Positions 44,450-56,515 of a stretch of DNA of 64,000 nucleotides are shown here, piece after piece. Origin of the DNA: Bimastos eiseni. Taxonomy: Eukaryota > Annelida > Clitellata > Crassiclitellata > Lumbricidae. Within the stretch, counting starts at the first letter, position 1. Every line of letters begins with the position of its first letter. The translations under genes were made by a program, and so were the position numbers. The notes under the pieces are model-generated. The model saw only the letters and a program-made list of their open reading frames with translations, had not been told where the DNA came from and did no database searches. Location of the stretch: the NCBI GenBank assembly GCA_959347315.1, contig OY365807.1:14179818-14243817 (forward strand), written 5' to 3'.

Positions 44450-45600
44450 ATTCCCTCCATCACCCCTTCTCACCATACTCTTCAGTCCACCACTTCGCCT
44501 CCATTCTTCCCAACCCCTACTTCTTTTCCTTTCATTCTGCCCCCCACCCAATTCGCATAAAGCGTGTACCCATTGGCCATCAAGTCTAGTCCAATTTCTT
44601 ATCCCTCTGCCAACGACTTATTCCCATAATCCCCACTCCCCTCGACCTCAAGTCCCCAATCTTCCGTGACGGGCCGTGAGCCCCACTCTCTTTCCTTGCA
44701 TCCGCCTCCTCACTATATTTACCGCCCACCCCATGTCGCGTAAACTGTATATCCATTGACAAAAGGGGTCAGTACCACCACCACTCACCCGCTAGGGTTC
44801 CATTAGGCATCAGTTTGTGTCTCTCCGATGGTCATTGCTAAGAACGCCTACTGCCTACGCGTTCTGGGTGAAATCTTAGACGGTTGTACCTAATGACCCA
44901 CACCACCTCCCTCTTTCCTCCTCTTTACCCTCTCTTTCCACTCCCCCATGAAAATGCATTGCGTCATCGCCTCCCAGAGCATTATGTATTTGACCTTATC
45001 GGAACTGTGCAGATAATTATTCATATATGAAAATTTCATAGGCATTTTTATTAAGTGTGTAGGTCTATGGATAACATTGCGCAAATTATATATTTAAGGA
45101 TCTCGGGGTTTAATAAATTATATATAGCTCAGTGTATTATTCTGCACAGACGATGATCGTTATTACATATGAAATACTTTAAATACATAAACTATATGTA
45201 AGGCACAAACGCATTGATATCCTTCTATCTAGCATTCTAGCCAATAACCAGCTATCTGGTCAGCCATCCAACCATTGATACATACATGTACATATTCATA
45301 CAAACAAGCAAGCTTACATACCTGTACACATAACACACTCACACGCATGCATTGGTGCACACACACACGGGTGCACGCACATACGAAAGTCCCGACTAAA
45401 TATAAAATCTGGCAAAGTTAGGCCAAATAGGCCGCTCTGCTATAGTTGAGTATTTTACGAATAACCCATTTAAATGATTATAACTTTAGAGTATCGCACA
45501 CTCGTATAATCTGGTTTCTCAATACGGCACCAGGCACCGATCTCACCTGATGAGACAAGTCAATTGGGTCAGGTCAGCATGTGTTGGCAAGTCTTATCAG
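44450..45600. other. C/T-rich then AT-rich intergenic sequence
   Basis: CCACC/CTTCC-rich 44455-44790; AT-rich beyond. No feature recognised. Confidence 0.4.
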
Positions 45601-45639
45601 TCTCTGGTGAATGAAAATAGCGGATTTAGACCGATGCTA

Positions 45640-46560
45640 TGAGCAGATATTATTAGCAGATACTAATAGCAGAAGTTATTAGCAGATGCCATGAACAGAT
45701 ACTATTAGCACAGCGTTTCCCAATCTTTTTTCGCCGTGGAAACCTTTTGATCTTTAATTGCTTTGGCGGAACCCCGTTCAAAACTAAACATATTCTGTTG
45801 CAGGCCTACGTACAAACGCTTGAGAGAATGCAGACAATTATAGGTTTAGCCAAAGATTAGATTAATAGAGACAGAAAAATAACACAAATATCGATAACAT
45901 ATGAATTCTCTTGCATGTAAAGTAATACACAGATGTCAAGCAAAAGGCTTCCTTTTGTTCACACTGAAGGTTTTCCGCGGAACTCATGTCTTCACCCTAG
46001 GGTTCCGCGGAACACAGTTTGGGATACACTGTATTAGCAGATGCTATGAGCATATACTATTAGCAGATACTATTAGCAATGCTATGAGCAGATACTATTA
46101 GCAGATACTATTAGTATATACTAATAACAGATTCTATTAGCAGATGCTGTGAGCAGATACTATTAGCATATGCTATGAACAGATACTATTAGCATATGCT
46201 ATGAACAGATACTATTAGCAGATGCTATGAGCAGATACCGTTAGCAGTGCTAACAGATACTATTCACAAACACTATTAGCAGATAATTTTAACAGATACT
46301 ATTAGCAAATGCTATTAGCAAATACTGTTAGCAGATACCATTGGCAGATGCTTTTAACAGATACTACCAGCAAATACTGTTAGCAAATACTATTAGCAGA
46401 CACTATTAGCAGATACTATTAGCAAATACTGTTAGCAGACACTATTAGCAGATACTATTAACAGATACTATTTGCAGATGCTATTAGCAGACACTATTAG
46501 CAGATTCTTTTAGCAGATTCTTTTAGCAGATACTATTAGCAGATCCTATGAGCGCTTCTT
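45640..46560. repeat. ATACTATTAGCAG satellite-like array
   Basis: About 45 copies of a 13-bp unit (AGATACTATTAGC and variants ATGCTATGAGC, AAATACTGTTAGC), interrupted at 45711-46031 by a hAT element whose target duplication TATTAGCA is part of the unit. Confidence 0.9.
45711..46031. mobile_element. hAT-type non-autonomous element (321 bp) inside the array
   Basis: Left CAGCGTTTCCCAATC and inverted right CAGTGTATCCCAAAC match at 12 of 15 bases. Flanking octamers TATTAGCA at 45703-45710 and 46032-46039 are identical, though the array itself contains this word. Subterminal GGTTCCGCGGAAC palindromes lie near the right end. Confidence 0.85.
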
Positions 46561-48290
46561 ACGTTCGCTGCAAGCTGGTATATGGATGGCAGATTAGCGT
46601 GTTGAAAACGGCGCCAAAGCGCTAATAAAATCATATCAGAATAGATAATATGAATTTGGATTAGTGATCATTAGTAGTAACTTATTACACTGACTAACCT
46701 CATCTCATATTATATAATCTGATAATATTATTACTAATAAGATTATAAGAGATTAGGTGATATTATGAGATTCGATCATCGGAGAATTTCTGCAGTGTAA
46801 GCATTTGACTCTGATCGAGAACTCCCCCCTTCCCTCCTTCCCCACGCAACCACCCCTTTCCCTTTATCTTCATGCAGCCGCCCCTTTCCCACTTTCCCTA
46901 GCCACCCCATTCCCCAACACACCCATTTCCCCCTTTCCCCAGCCACCGAGGCGTATTCTATTGACAGTCGTTTCTTTCGGATGCGCAGTTGAACATTTCG
47001 CGTTCATTTCATCGACTGAGTGGACGATAATGTGAATGGCCGGCGACGAATGGCCGAACAATGTGCACTGATTGGTAAGTTACGACTTAATGGTAAATGG
47101 CATCCAGTGCAAAGCTGTTGTCTCAACTTCTAGAATTCTCTCCATCACAGAATCGAATTTGTTGCTATAGAACGCTGTCTTCGTCTCCCTTCACCCTCTG
47201 ACCTTCACCCTCTGACCTTCACCCTCTGACCTTCACCCTCTGACCTTCGGTAACGAAGGCTGACAAACCTGACTCTACAGGATTTGATTTGATAAAGCGA
47301 CTGTTTAAAGCTGGTTTCACAATCGCAGCTGTTGTGCGGTGCAGAGAAATTTCATCGGATCACATCTACATATATTAAATATTGCCCTTTTATTCTCTCC
47401 ATTATTCTGTACCATGGTTCGTCTCCTCCTCCTTCTTTTCCTCCTCCTTTTCCTTTTTCTCCTCCTCCTCCTCTCTTTCTCCTCCCCTCCAGGCTCTCCT
47501 CCTCCTCAGCTTCCACCTTTTCAGTCTTTTTCCACTTCTTCTCGATTGCTAAGGCGTTGGCATTTAAACCTGCTTCCTACTGTACGATCGATTAATCCAT
47601 ACGCCTTTAATACCTTTCTGACCCACGATCTCTGCCCTTATTCAACGCAGGAAAACGTTTCCAGTATCTTGATATCCTTCTGCTCTTCTGTCTGACCTCC
47701 TACCTATAGAACCATCGAGCAGCTTGCGTTTATTGCTCTTGCCTGGTTCTTCGTTTACCTCGGCTTTTATACATGTATGTATCTGTGAGTGTACGATTTC
47801 AATCGGGCGACGCCTCTTGTGGAAATGCAGGATAAAATGTAAAACTTTTTTAAAATAACGAGTATTTTGACGTCGAAAAATCAATCAACACAATACATCA
47901 CAATATCCTTATAATAAATTGGAAAATTACGGAGTGGGCCTAAGGAGAAGTTCGGGCAATCACACGAAGAAGATGATCTAGGCCCATGGAATCGGAGAAG
48001 CTGCTGGGGAGGTGAGGGCCGTCAGCAGCATATAGGTGATGACCAACTGAAGATGCCTGAATGAGCCTGCTGTGAGGGGCAGGCGCAAATGATAAAAAGT
48101 GTAGGCCTACCAACATCAGATTCAACGGAGCGTTGAAGAAAATATAACAAGTGAGAAAGAGGGTATGATTGGGATGAGTCTCTCGGTTATTTAATGGAGA
48201 AAGATCGGTTATAGAGTGATAGAAGTGAATCGAGGGGAGAGCAGTGCGTCGAACCAGGTTTGAAGTATGTAAATAATAACCCATGAATGT
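46560..48290. other. Intergenic with pyrimidine-rich tracts
   Basis: CCCTTTCCC-rich 46825-46940; 14-bp repeat CCTTCACCCTCTGA x4 at 47190-47248; CTCCTCC-rich 47418-47530. No gene supported; open frames across these tracts reflect composition. Confidence 0.5.
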
Positions 48291-48330
48291 ATATTTTACG
48301 TATGTTTGTATGTGCCTATGCATATATGTT

Positions 48331-48665
48331 ATGCATGTATGCGTGTATGTATGTATGTATGTATGTTTATATGCTTGCATGCATGCAGGCATGTATGTAT
48401 GCATTTATGTATGTATGTATGCATGCATGTATGTATGTATGTATGTATGCATGTATGTATGTATGTATGTATGCATGTATGTATGTATGTATGTATGTAT
48501 GTATGTATGTATGTATGTATGCATGTATGTATGTATGTATGTATGTATGTACGTAAGTAGCCTACGTATGTATGTATGTATGTATGTATGTATGTATGTA
48601 TGTATGTATGTATGTATGCATGTATGTATGTATGTATGTATGTACGTAAGTACGTATTTATGTAT
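48331..48665. repeat. (ATGT)n microsatellite with GCATGC interruptions, about 330 bp
   Basis: ATGT units interrupted by ATGC and, twice, by TACGTAAGTA. Apparent long open frames on both strands (alternating Cys/Met/Tyr/Val or His/Thr/Tyr/Ile) are pure repeat translation. Confidence 0.96.
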
Positions 48666-48955
48666 GTGCGTGTGTACATTTATCTGTCTGTGAGCCATTC
48701 CGCTATGCAGTAGCCGAGGCACACAATCTGCGCTTCTGTGTCTGTGTGAATCTCTTTTTGTCTGTCTATATATACCTGTCTGTCTGCTCGTCTGGCTGTC
48801 TGTCTGTTTGTCTGCATGACTGTCTTGCATGAATTATATCGAGCGTACTTGTGGTCATTCGATGGCCATCCTTTGCTGCTCTGTAGCCTCTCGTCGCAGA
48901 CTCTGCTCACTGCTCTCCCTTGGACGCAGTCTGCAGCAGCAACCGTCGCAACGCC

Positions 48956-49234
48956 TTAGGCTTCTGCTGCTGCTGTTTCTGCTGCTTCTGCTGAAGCTGC
49001 TCTCATAGCCGTAGCTGGCGGGAAGCGCAATGAACACGCCAGCGCAGACTGGCCTAGTCGCATCTTCGAGCGGCTGAACACATCGTCCGATTGATGCTTG
49101 GGAACGCAGCCCACAGTCAGCTCAGCCGCTGCAGCTGCTGCCTGGAGTAAGAGGACGAGGAAGAGGCGTAAGAAGAGGAGCAGGAGTGAGATTGGGGAAG
49201 ACATGCGACGGCGGCAACAAGGATAATAATACAC
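48956..49234 (-). CDS. Weak candidate exon with signal-peptide-like start (minus strand)
   Basis: A minus-strand ATG at 49204 opens MSSPISLLLLFLRLFLVLLL, then an Ala run and ELTVGCVPKHQSDDVF, which resembles a signal peptide with cleavage near the Ala run. An upstream in-frame ATG (49234) is also available. The 3' part is CAG/CTG-rich and gives a low-complexity Ala/Glu tail, ending at a stop. No family recognised and no strong donor found; CTG-rich DNA readily gives Leu/Ala frames, so chance is a real possibility. Confidence 0.25.
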   Translation of the reverse strand: MYYYPCCRRRMSSPISLLLLFLRLFLVLLLQAAAAAAELTVGCVPKHQSDDVFSRSKMRLGQSALACSLRFPPATAMRAASAEAAETAAAEA

Positions 49235-49439
49235 GGCTGAGGAGGTAGGTGACTCTACCGGATCATCGTCTCACTGTCCTTTTGTCCCTGGCATCCGACT
49301 GGGGCTGGATGATCTGCTCTCCATGCTTCCTGCTGCCCATCCGCTTCCATTTCCGAGTCACTAAATCCCGCATCATGTCGTCCTATCGCTGTCGATTCGT
49401 GGCAGGTGATGAGAAGGACCAATTGGGGACAGATGTTGT

Positions 49440-49555
49440 TATGGCCTTGTAGCTCTGGTTGAGGAGGAGGAGGAGGAGAAGGAGGAGAAGAAGGAAGAGG
49501 AGACGGTGGTCATGGTGGAGGAGGAGGTAGAAGAGGAAACCATGATGGCGGCTGT
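49440..49555. repeat. GAG/GAA purine-rich tract
   Basis: GAGGAGGAGGAGGAGGAGAA-type sequence, non-coding appearance. Confidence 0.85.
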
Positions 49556-50087
49556 GCCGTGTGAATGAATTTTCGATGGGTGTTAGATTACGCGCGGATG
49601 ATCATATCAATATTGATGGAGTATACGTGGATTCAATGGCAGTTGATTATCGTGAGGTTGAATCGCTGGGGTATGCAATCAGTGGTAGTCAGGTTGGTGG
49701 TGGTAGTGGAGTTGGGGGGTCACGCAATGGATAGAAATTTCATGCCAATGAGGATGAATTTTATGAATAACTCCAATGCTGATTATGGGCTGGTGATAAT
49801 CCCGGAAAATTATTATTAAAATATTGTTATTGTCACTATCATTAATCTGTCACTTACAACGCGCGAAAAATAAAATCAGTTTTGCCCAAAAACGCGTAAC
49901 AAAAAAGTCTAGTCATGATAAATCCTGAACAGATAAGTCTTAAGATTTATTTTGACTAGCGAAAATGATGAAGATTTTCGAATGAAGCCCGGAAGTTAAT
50001 TGCGTTCAGTTAATGCAAAATGCACGGTCTTTTCCAATTTTTCTACGTCATAACAAAGTCAAGTTGAGGGTCGTAGTCCGGTACGTG

Positions 50088-50144
50088 ACGTTTTGACGCA
50101 GCCGTTTTGGCGTAGCCGTTTTGGCGCAGGACGTTTTGGCGCAG
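50088..50144. repeat. Four 14-15-bp repeats CCGTTTTGGCGCAG
   Basis: GACGTTTTGACGCA, GCCGTTTTGGCGTA, GCCGTTTTGGCGCA and GGACGTTTTGGCGCA in tandem. CpG-rich in an AT-rich setting, resembling a subterminal transposon repeat, but no partner end was found. Confidence 0.75.
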
Positions 50145-50279
50145 AACTCTGAAACAATAATATTGTATATTATGTATTATGTAAATATATTATGTGGCAA
50201 TCTACACTTTAGTGTCGTAAATTATTCCACATGACAAATCAGGTTAAGCCTCGGGAGCGTCAGTAGTAGAAGAGGGTAC

Positions 50280-50580
50280 GGTGAAAAGAATCATGTTTAA
50301 TTGGAAGCCGGATCAGCGAAAAGAATACTGTTAAACTGGGAGTTGGATTGACGAAAAGAATCGTGCTTAAATGGAAGCTTTATTGGTGAAAATAATCATG
50401 CTTAGATGGAAGCTGAATTGACGAAAAATAATGCCGTTTAATTGGAAGCGAGATTGATAAAAAGATAGTGACTAAAAGGGTTCCACGACGAGTAGAGTTC
50501 TCATATCTATCCCGCTTCTATTTAGGCATGATTCTTTTCATCATTCCAGTTCCCAGTTTAGCATAATTATTATCATCATG
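50280..50580. repeat. Minisatellite of about 38 bp with an inverted copy (hairpin-forming)
   Basis: Five direct units (GAAAAGAATCRTGCTTAAAT, GGAAGCTGGATTGAC) from 50280 to 50465, then an inverted unit at 50527-50568 (GCATGATTCTTTTCATCATT, CCAGTTCCCAGTTTAGCAT) that pairs with the second direct unit. Confidence 0.75.
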
Positions 50581-50589
50581 TAAATGGTG

Positions 50590-52229
50590 AGCATCAGGTG
50601 GCGGATCTATTTTGAGTCAGAAGAGCCTTAGGCAAAGTTGCAAGTCTTGCTGTGTTTTGAGGTTAAATGTAGGCCTATGTCTGACAATCATATTGTGTGT
50701 GGATTGAATTGCGGTAAATTCAGTGAAAGGCAATTTATTGTGAGAAAAAGATTTATCTGACAAATTCGTTTATCACAGCTAATGCAAATTCTGTACATTC
50801 TTGCAATTGGCATTAAGTTATTTACGATCGTGCTTTAAGTGCCTGAAACAAGTCTATAGTATGTGGAATTGCGTGTGTGTGTGTGTATGCGTATACGACA
50901 CTATGTATGTGTATTTGTATGTGTATAGTTTTCATGGGTGAATCCAAGGTACCCCATTCGTTGTGGCGCTTAACGAAGAGACCAGGATAGCGAAAGGTAT
51001 AGAGACGCTCGTTGAAGTGTTACATACATGGGCATTTGACTGATCTCTTCAACCCGCCTATTATAGACGTTCATGGTAAATAGGGGCCTACATAACATGC
51101 GCTGCATCAACCGATTTTGATGAGAAAACGATTGCCAGGCTTCAGGAACTCACAGACCCATGATTGCCAGGAACATCCGCTCCTTGCAGACTAGGCTGTA
51201 TGAAAGGATTATTGCTTATGATTTTCTCAGACGCAAATTGTCAGTAATGCGGGTATGATAACAAAAATAGTATTATGTCATATAATATATAATATATCAT
51301 ATAATATTACAATAAAATGAAAAAGCTAATACAAATAAGTACTAGTCTGCTATTGTGTGTAGATACTAGATACTTATCCTAAGTCATTTTCATGAAGAAA
51401 TTTAAAGAACTTAGAACACTCAACATTCGTTATCGGATTGATAACTAGAACTACATGAGTATGCTATCATTTACGGTATGCTTGTTTAATAGCCTGCTCC
51501 TGTAGCGAGTGGCGGACTGTGACTGCTCACACATCATTCCAATTCCAAGATAGAATGGCACATAGAATATGTTCCCATAGTGACCGTCACCTCAAGGGAA
51601 GGTTCAGGAGTGGCCGCTTCCTGAAGAACAACAACACTATAAAGCTCAGGGTCCGACACTGCCACATCCACTACAATTCTCCTTTTATGTGTCTTAATCA
51701 TTGGTTATACGTAGAACGCCCTTATACCCGCTCTACGTTAAGTGCAACCCAGCACCCTGTTACATCCGGCCTACCCAATATTGCCATTGCTTTATCTTAT
51801 TGTATCTTATCTTAGTATTGACTACGCTTCTTACCTTCCGTGCTACTCAAATGGCATCGTGCGAAACACTGCCTCGCTGTCTTTTGCAGGTAGGCAGCAA
51901 TAAACTTAAGCTGTGAATGCAATGGCCTAGAGTGAGAGGCAGAATCAGACGGTTATAAGCTTAACCTATTGGAGAAAGAAAGGGTACAGCATTACACTGA
52001 ATTAATAAAACAACAGATTGAAATGCTTTAGATTAATTTAGTTACTAAAAGTTCATTTATGAAACTACATAGCTCTAGTGACTCATCTTCTTGTAGGCCT
52101 AATCTATTATTTGAGTGTTCGTGTTCGCCTGACTATCTGATCATATTAACTTTAACTTCATGTAGATTAGAGCAGGAAGCGTCTGTGAGTAAGCTTATAG
52201 AGATCTTGAAAGGCGCTGTATACATGTTC

Positions 52230-52265
<36 letters not shown>

Positions 52266-52390
52266 TTAATTATTATTATTATTACTATTATTATTAATAT
52301 CAGTATAATAGTAATACCTACCTGAAATAAATTATTAGTTGTAGTCTATCTATCATGTCCGACACACTTCGATGCTGACCAGTTTGGAAA
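50590..52390. other. AT-rich intergenic sequence
   Basis: Includes a probable SINE/LINE 3' tail at about 52200-52265 (GGCGCTGTATACATGTTCG plus about eleven AAT units). Nothing else recognised. Confidence 0.5.
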
Positions 52391-52396
52391 ACGACA

Positions 52397-52475
52397 TTGT
52401 TATTAGCCAGTGGTCTGGAGAGCATAGGGTGCTAAACCGTCGAACGGGGTTCGAAATCTTTGACTCCGCGGTCAC
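52397..52475 (+). mobile_element. tRNA-like SINE head
   Basis: CCAGTGGTCTGGAGAGCATA (A-box-like) and GGGGTTCGAAATC (B-box) about 30 bp apart. The tRNA cloverleaf is not complete. Confidence 0.5.
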
Positions 52476-52659
52476 CATGTTTGCTACTTTGCTGGATACG
52501 CCCTCTGTATGTGTGCATATGTTTCACTGTATTTGTACTGTTTGTGTGTCTTGCTTATCTATGATCCATCCAATTCCTTATCTAGAAATCTACATGTATA
52601 TGACTTGCACTGACTCGAATGAAAGAAAACACATTGACCTGTGGATTGGCAATTTACGC

Positions 52660-52671
52660 GCTCGATTATAT

Positions 52672-52706
<35 letters not shown>
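52660..52706. repeat. (TA)n microsatellite
   Basis: Interrupted TA repeat. Confidence 0.92.
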
Positions 52707-52914
52707 ACATATATACACAGACATGGAAGACATGGATTTATCCAGTGGCTCGGTACATATGTATACATGAATGTGTACACAGAGATATGGAGCGATAGGT
52801 CGTTGGCTTGTCGAATGTGCCGTGGGTGAAACTGATGGATGGCAAGGGCTTTCCAAGTCGCCGCCGGCTGCGATTAGGCTTACGACTGGCACAGTCAGGC
52901 AGCTACGACATTTC

Positions 52915-53560
52915 CCCCTCAACCGTCTCCTCCTCCTCCTCACATTCGTCCTCCTTCCTCCTCCTTCCTCCTTCTCGTCCACCTTCTGCTTCTGCTCATC
53001 TTTCTTCCTCCTCGTCTGTCATCTGTTTCTGTCTCTCTTCCTGTTCCTTCTCCTTGTCTTTGACCTTCTGCTCATATTTCTTCCTTCTTCTATTTCTTCC
53101 TTCTTCTCTTCCACCTTCTGCTTCTACTCATCCTCGTTCCTCCTTCTCTTCCACCTTCTGCCACGCTCCTCTTCCTCTGAATTTTACTGACAATCTGCTT
53201 CATTGGCTTTCTTCTTCTTCTCCCTTGCGCATTTCTTTCCATGCTTCTCTTTGGCTTTCCCTTTTTCATTTTATCCCGTTTCCTCTTTCTGTTACCTACT
53301 GGTCTTTCTTTTTTCTCTATCTCCTCATCCACATTCTCTTTCACCTCGTGTGCCTTCTCAGCCTCAAATCCACCTGCTCCTCCTGACCTTCGTCCTCATC
53401 TTTTTTTCCACCCACCTTCTCTTGCAACTCTCTTTGTTTATCTCACATCTATTGTCTCTTTTCTTTCTAGTCTTCTTTTGTTCCCAATTCGTTCATGTGT
53501 TGTTGTCATATGTCTCAAAATGCTCTGTTCCCACGTCATCAGCATCTACTGGTGGACAGT
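52915..53560. repeat. Pyrimidine-rich (TTCTCC/TCCTCC) tract
   Basis: About 650 bp of C/T-biased sequence with recurring CTTCCACCTTCTGCTTCT-type words. It produces spurious long Ser/Leu/Phe-rich frames. Confidence 0.85.
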
Positions 53561-53589
53561 TATATTATGCCAAGTGACTGTATTATAAT

Positions 53590-54840
53590 GTTGGACATGG
53601 TTGTCAGCTTTCCCTAGAGCCCACAGTACTGTGGCCGCAGTCTGGTGCGGATAAGCGAGTCCTCAGCTGTCGGTCGGCAAAGTGGGTAAAAAGACTGGGG
53701 AAATTGTCTTCGAATCAAGAATGGCAGCATACCAAGATTTGTTTTACATTCTCGTCTATTTAATGCTATGATAAAGATAACTAAGTCTCGTTCAAATTTA
53801 ATATAATGTGCAATTATATTCTTTTAAGTAATTGCAAAATCACTAAGATATTAGGCTACAACAGCATTTAAAGGTCAATATAGTCCTACTATATTGGCTA
53901 AACTTGCATTTAAATCAATTTTAATAGCCCACACATTTAATGAATTTTAGTGATCGAAAAATAAAAATCGTAATAATGAAAGCAGAAAATTTCTTTTGCC
54001 GTCCCTTTGGGCGAACAGGGATTAAGAAATATATTGGGTCGATGTCGAATGAACCTGAACAACCATTGGCCGACGGTGGACCCTGGTAAACCGACGATGA
54101 CATCGGGCCAAAATCGACCCAATGGATATGTTAGGATGCCCGGTTGGGAGGTGAATGTCCTAGACCCGTGTCTTCGCTGGGGATTTAAGATATGAGCAGC
54201 GAAGTGGATAACATTCTGTGTTTTGTTCTTGCGAACAGTTTCGGTGTTCGTTCAAATCTTCCTAGGGACGTTGAAGTGGGGCAGACCGTATTCAAAGAGG
54301 TCCACTCTGAAATAGCATTTCTTGAATGGTATAAGCAGAAAAATGTAGACATGTATGGTCATATAATTACATTCGCATAGTTACCCGGATTTAGATTATA
54401 GCGTCCAGCCGTATGACAGCCAAGATATCATGACCTTTTTCATCCAAGTTCAGAAAGTGACCTTGATCCTGACCTAACCACTATGGGGCAGGGCTCCACA
54501 CTGTCTAGGCGTCCCTCAAGTCCGTTGCTTGGATAAGTCAAGGTATTCTAGGCAGTCTGTATTGGGCGCCTTGCATAGCTGCCGACAGTTAAATTCGATT
54601 CCTTTCATACCGCGATTTGTCAGTTTGAAATATAACAGAAATTATAAAACTCTGATAAATAAATCGATAAGAAATCGATTGATTCGATCCACCAATAAAG
54701 CAAGAGCTCCTTCAGTTACTCTCGACAGGCAAATTTTTTTATTATAACTTGTGGTCGGTTGACGGATGTCTGGTGTGGTGTACTGTCTGGGACTATGCTC
54801 ATATCGTACAACTATGCTCCTCATAGGTATACTCATCAAT
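53590..54840. other. Intergenic, small inverted repeat near 54.03-54.12 kb
   Basis: TTGGGTCGATGTCG (54034) and its near inverse ATCGACCCAAT (54112) bracket CGGTGGACC-type words. Nothing else recognised. Confidence 0.4.
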
Positions 54841-54848
54841 TGTAACTG

Positions 54849-54932
54849 CTCTGCTCATATCTTAGAACTTTGCTCAAATGCTAATGTGCTCATATGCTAA
54901 TGTGCTCATATGCTAATGTGCTCAAATGCTAA
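54849..54932. repeat. 16-17-bp minisatellite TGCTCATATGCTAATG
   Basis: About five copies with AAAT/ATAT variation. Confidence 0.88.
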
Positions 54933-55194
54933 TGTCTGATCCTCTCCATCGACGTCAGATCTGTGTCTCGATTAATGATGCTCAATGTGCTCATAACCTT
55001 ATTCCTTATCTGAGCCTCTAGCGGCTTAAATGGAGCAGATCTCTCAAGGCATCCTTCATTTACGATGACCCCCTGGGAGGATCTAAGCCACGACGTCGTG
55101 GTTGACTGTCCAGCAGGATAACCATTTGACCACCAAGTGCCTCCCATCTGTTATGGACAGGTGGTTGCTCTCTCGATGATTCGTTGCTGTTCAG

Positions 55195-55312
55195 ACGAGT
55201 TTCTGTATGTCTCTGTCTCTGTCTGTCTCTGTCTCACTCTCTGTTTCTGTCTCTCTCTGTCTCTCTGTCTCTACCTCTTTCTCTGTCTGTCTATCTGTCT
55301 GTCTCTCTCTCA
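55195..55312. repeat. (TCTG)n/(TCTC)n imperfect microsatellite
   Basis: CTGTCTCTGTCTGTCTCTGT-type repeat. Confidence 0.9.
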
Positions 55313-56158
55313 ATGTTGGAACGTCGTTTGTTGGCAGTAAACAATGGCCGTTGATACCTGACCTCAGACATGAATATTAGATGAGCGCAGACAGCATAAG
55401 TGTGCATGCATCTGTACAGACATACTAAATATATAGCGCATTTTCTTAGAAGAACCTCTCAATATATCGCTGCTTCTGAACGTGTTAAATGATCGCGGTG
55501 TCCAACCGTTATGTCAGGTTCGTTCTCTAGCGAGTGCGAGTGAGTGTGAGCGTGAGTGCGAGTGTGAGTACGGGCGCGTATTGGAAGAATGACAGAGGGA
55601 AAGACAAAAGGCAATTGGAGGAAGGAGAATAGGATGGCTACAGGAGGAAGTAGTAGAACAGGAGGACAAATAGGAGCAAAAGAAGAAGATATTGAAGAAG
55701 AAGACGTCGGCGACGGCATCGGATCATGAAGAAGAACGGAAGAGATGCAGATTAAAGGTGATGCCATGACTGTGCAGAGAGGAGTCGGAGGTAAAAAGTA
55801 AGAGATGAAGAGTTGATTGGCAGGTGTATACGGTAGAAAGCTATATGTACTGTTGCGCTGCGCAAGCGGTTGAGTTCTTAATTTCCTGTACTTTTGTTTT
55901 CGGCAAACATATAATGTCACTGTAGTGTTTCTTTAGAATAAGCTACACAAAGCGAGTGTTAGTTTACACAGCAAGGGTCTCTAATACGCTGCTTCGAAGC
56001 TAGGAGTAGGATGTCGGCTTTGTCACGAGTGCTGCGTCTTGTCAGAGGGGTTGTCCAGAGATATCAGATGGAGTTCCAAATTTATAGTTGCCAGAGCGAG
56101 AAAGATGTGTATAGCACTACACGTATGAACAAGCTGAATTTTGATCACATTGATCACG

Positions 56159-56240
56159 CACGCACACAAGCACACATACACACACACACATACGCACACA
56201 CACATACGCGCACACACATACACACACACAAAACACACAC
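56159..56240. repeat. (CA)n imperfect microsatellite
   Basis: CACACA with TACG interruptions. Confidence 0.92.
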
Positions 56241-56515
56241 ACCTACATTAAGTTTCATCTGATAATCATTGATGCATCATGAGTTTGATAATTCAATCCT
56301 GAAGTCGTATTCATTCTGCCACCGCGATGCTATAGATGCTATAGATGTTAACAGTATTGTTCAATAGATAGATTTACAACCTTCACCGATCTAGGCTGTC
56401 CTATAAACATCTCCTGCAACATACATACAGAAAGATTATCCGTTAATAATTGTGTGATTGGTAAGGTATCTATTAGGTGACTCCGACTTCCTAGGATATC
56501 CGATCATATCTTTGT

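Noticed and set aside
48283..48830. Long open frames on both strands (Cys-Met-Tyr-Val or His-Thr-Tyr-Ile periodic)
   Set aside because: Pure translation of the (ATGT)n microsatellite; a 4-bp unit without stops is open in several frames.
52771..53588. Overlapping Ser/Leu/Phe-rich frames up to 192 codons
   Set aside because: They follow a C/T-biased tract that rarely forms stop codons; no domain or codon structure.
54192..54380. 62-codon frame with ATG in fair context
   Set aside because: No family resemblance, no splice structure, and it lies next to degenerate repeats.
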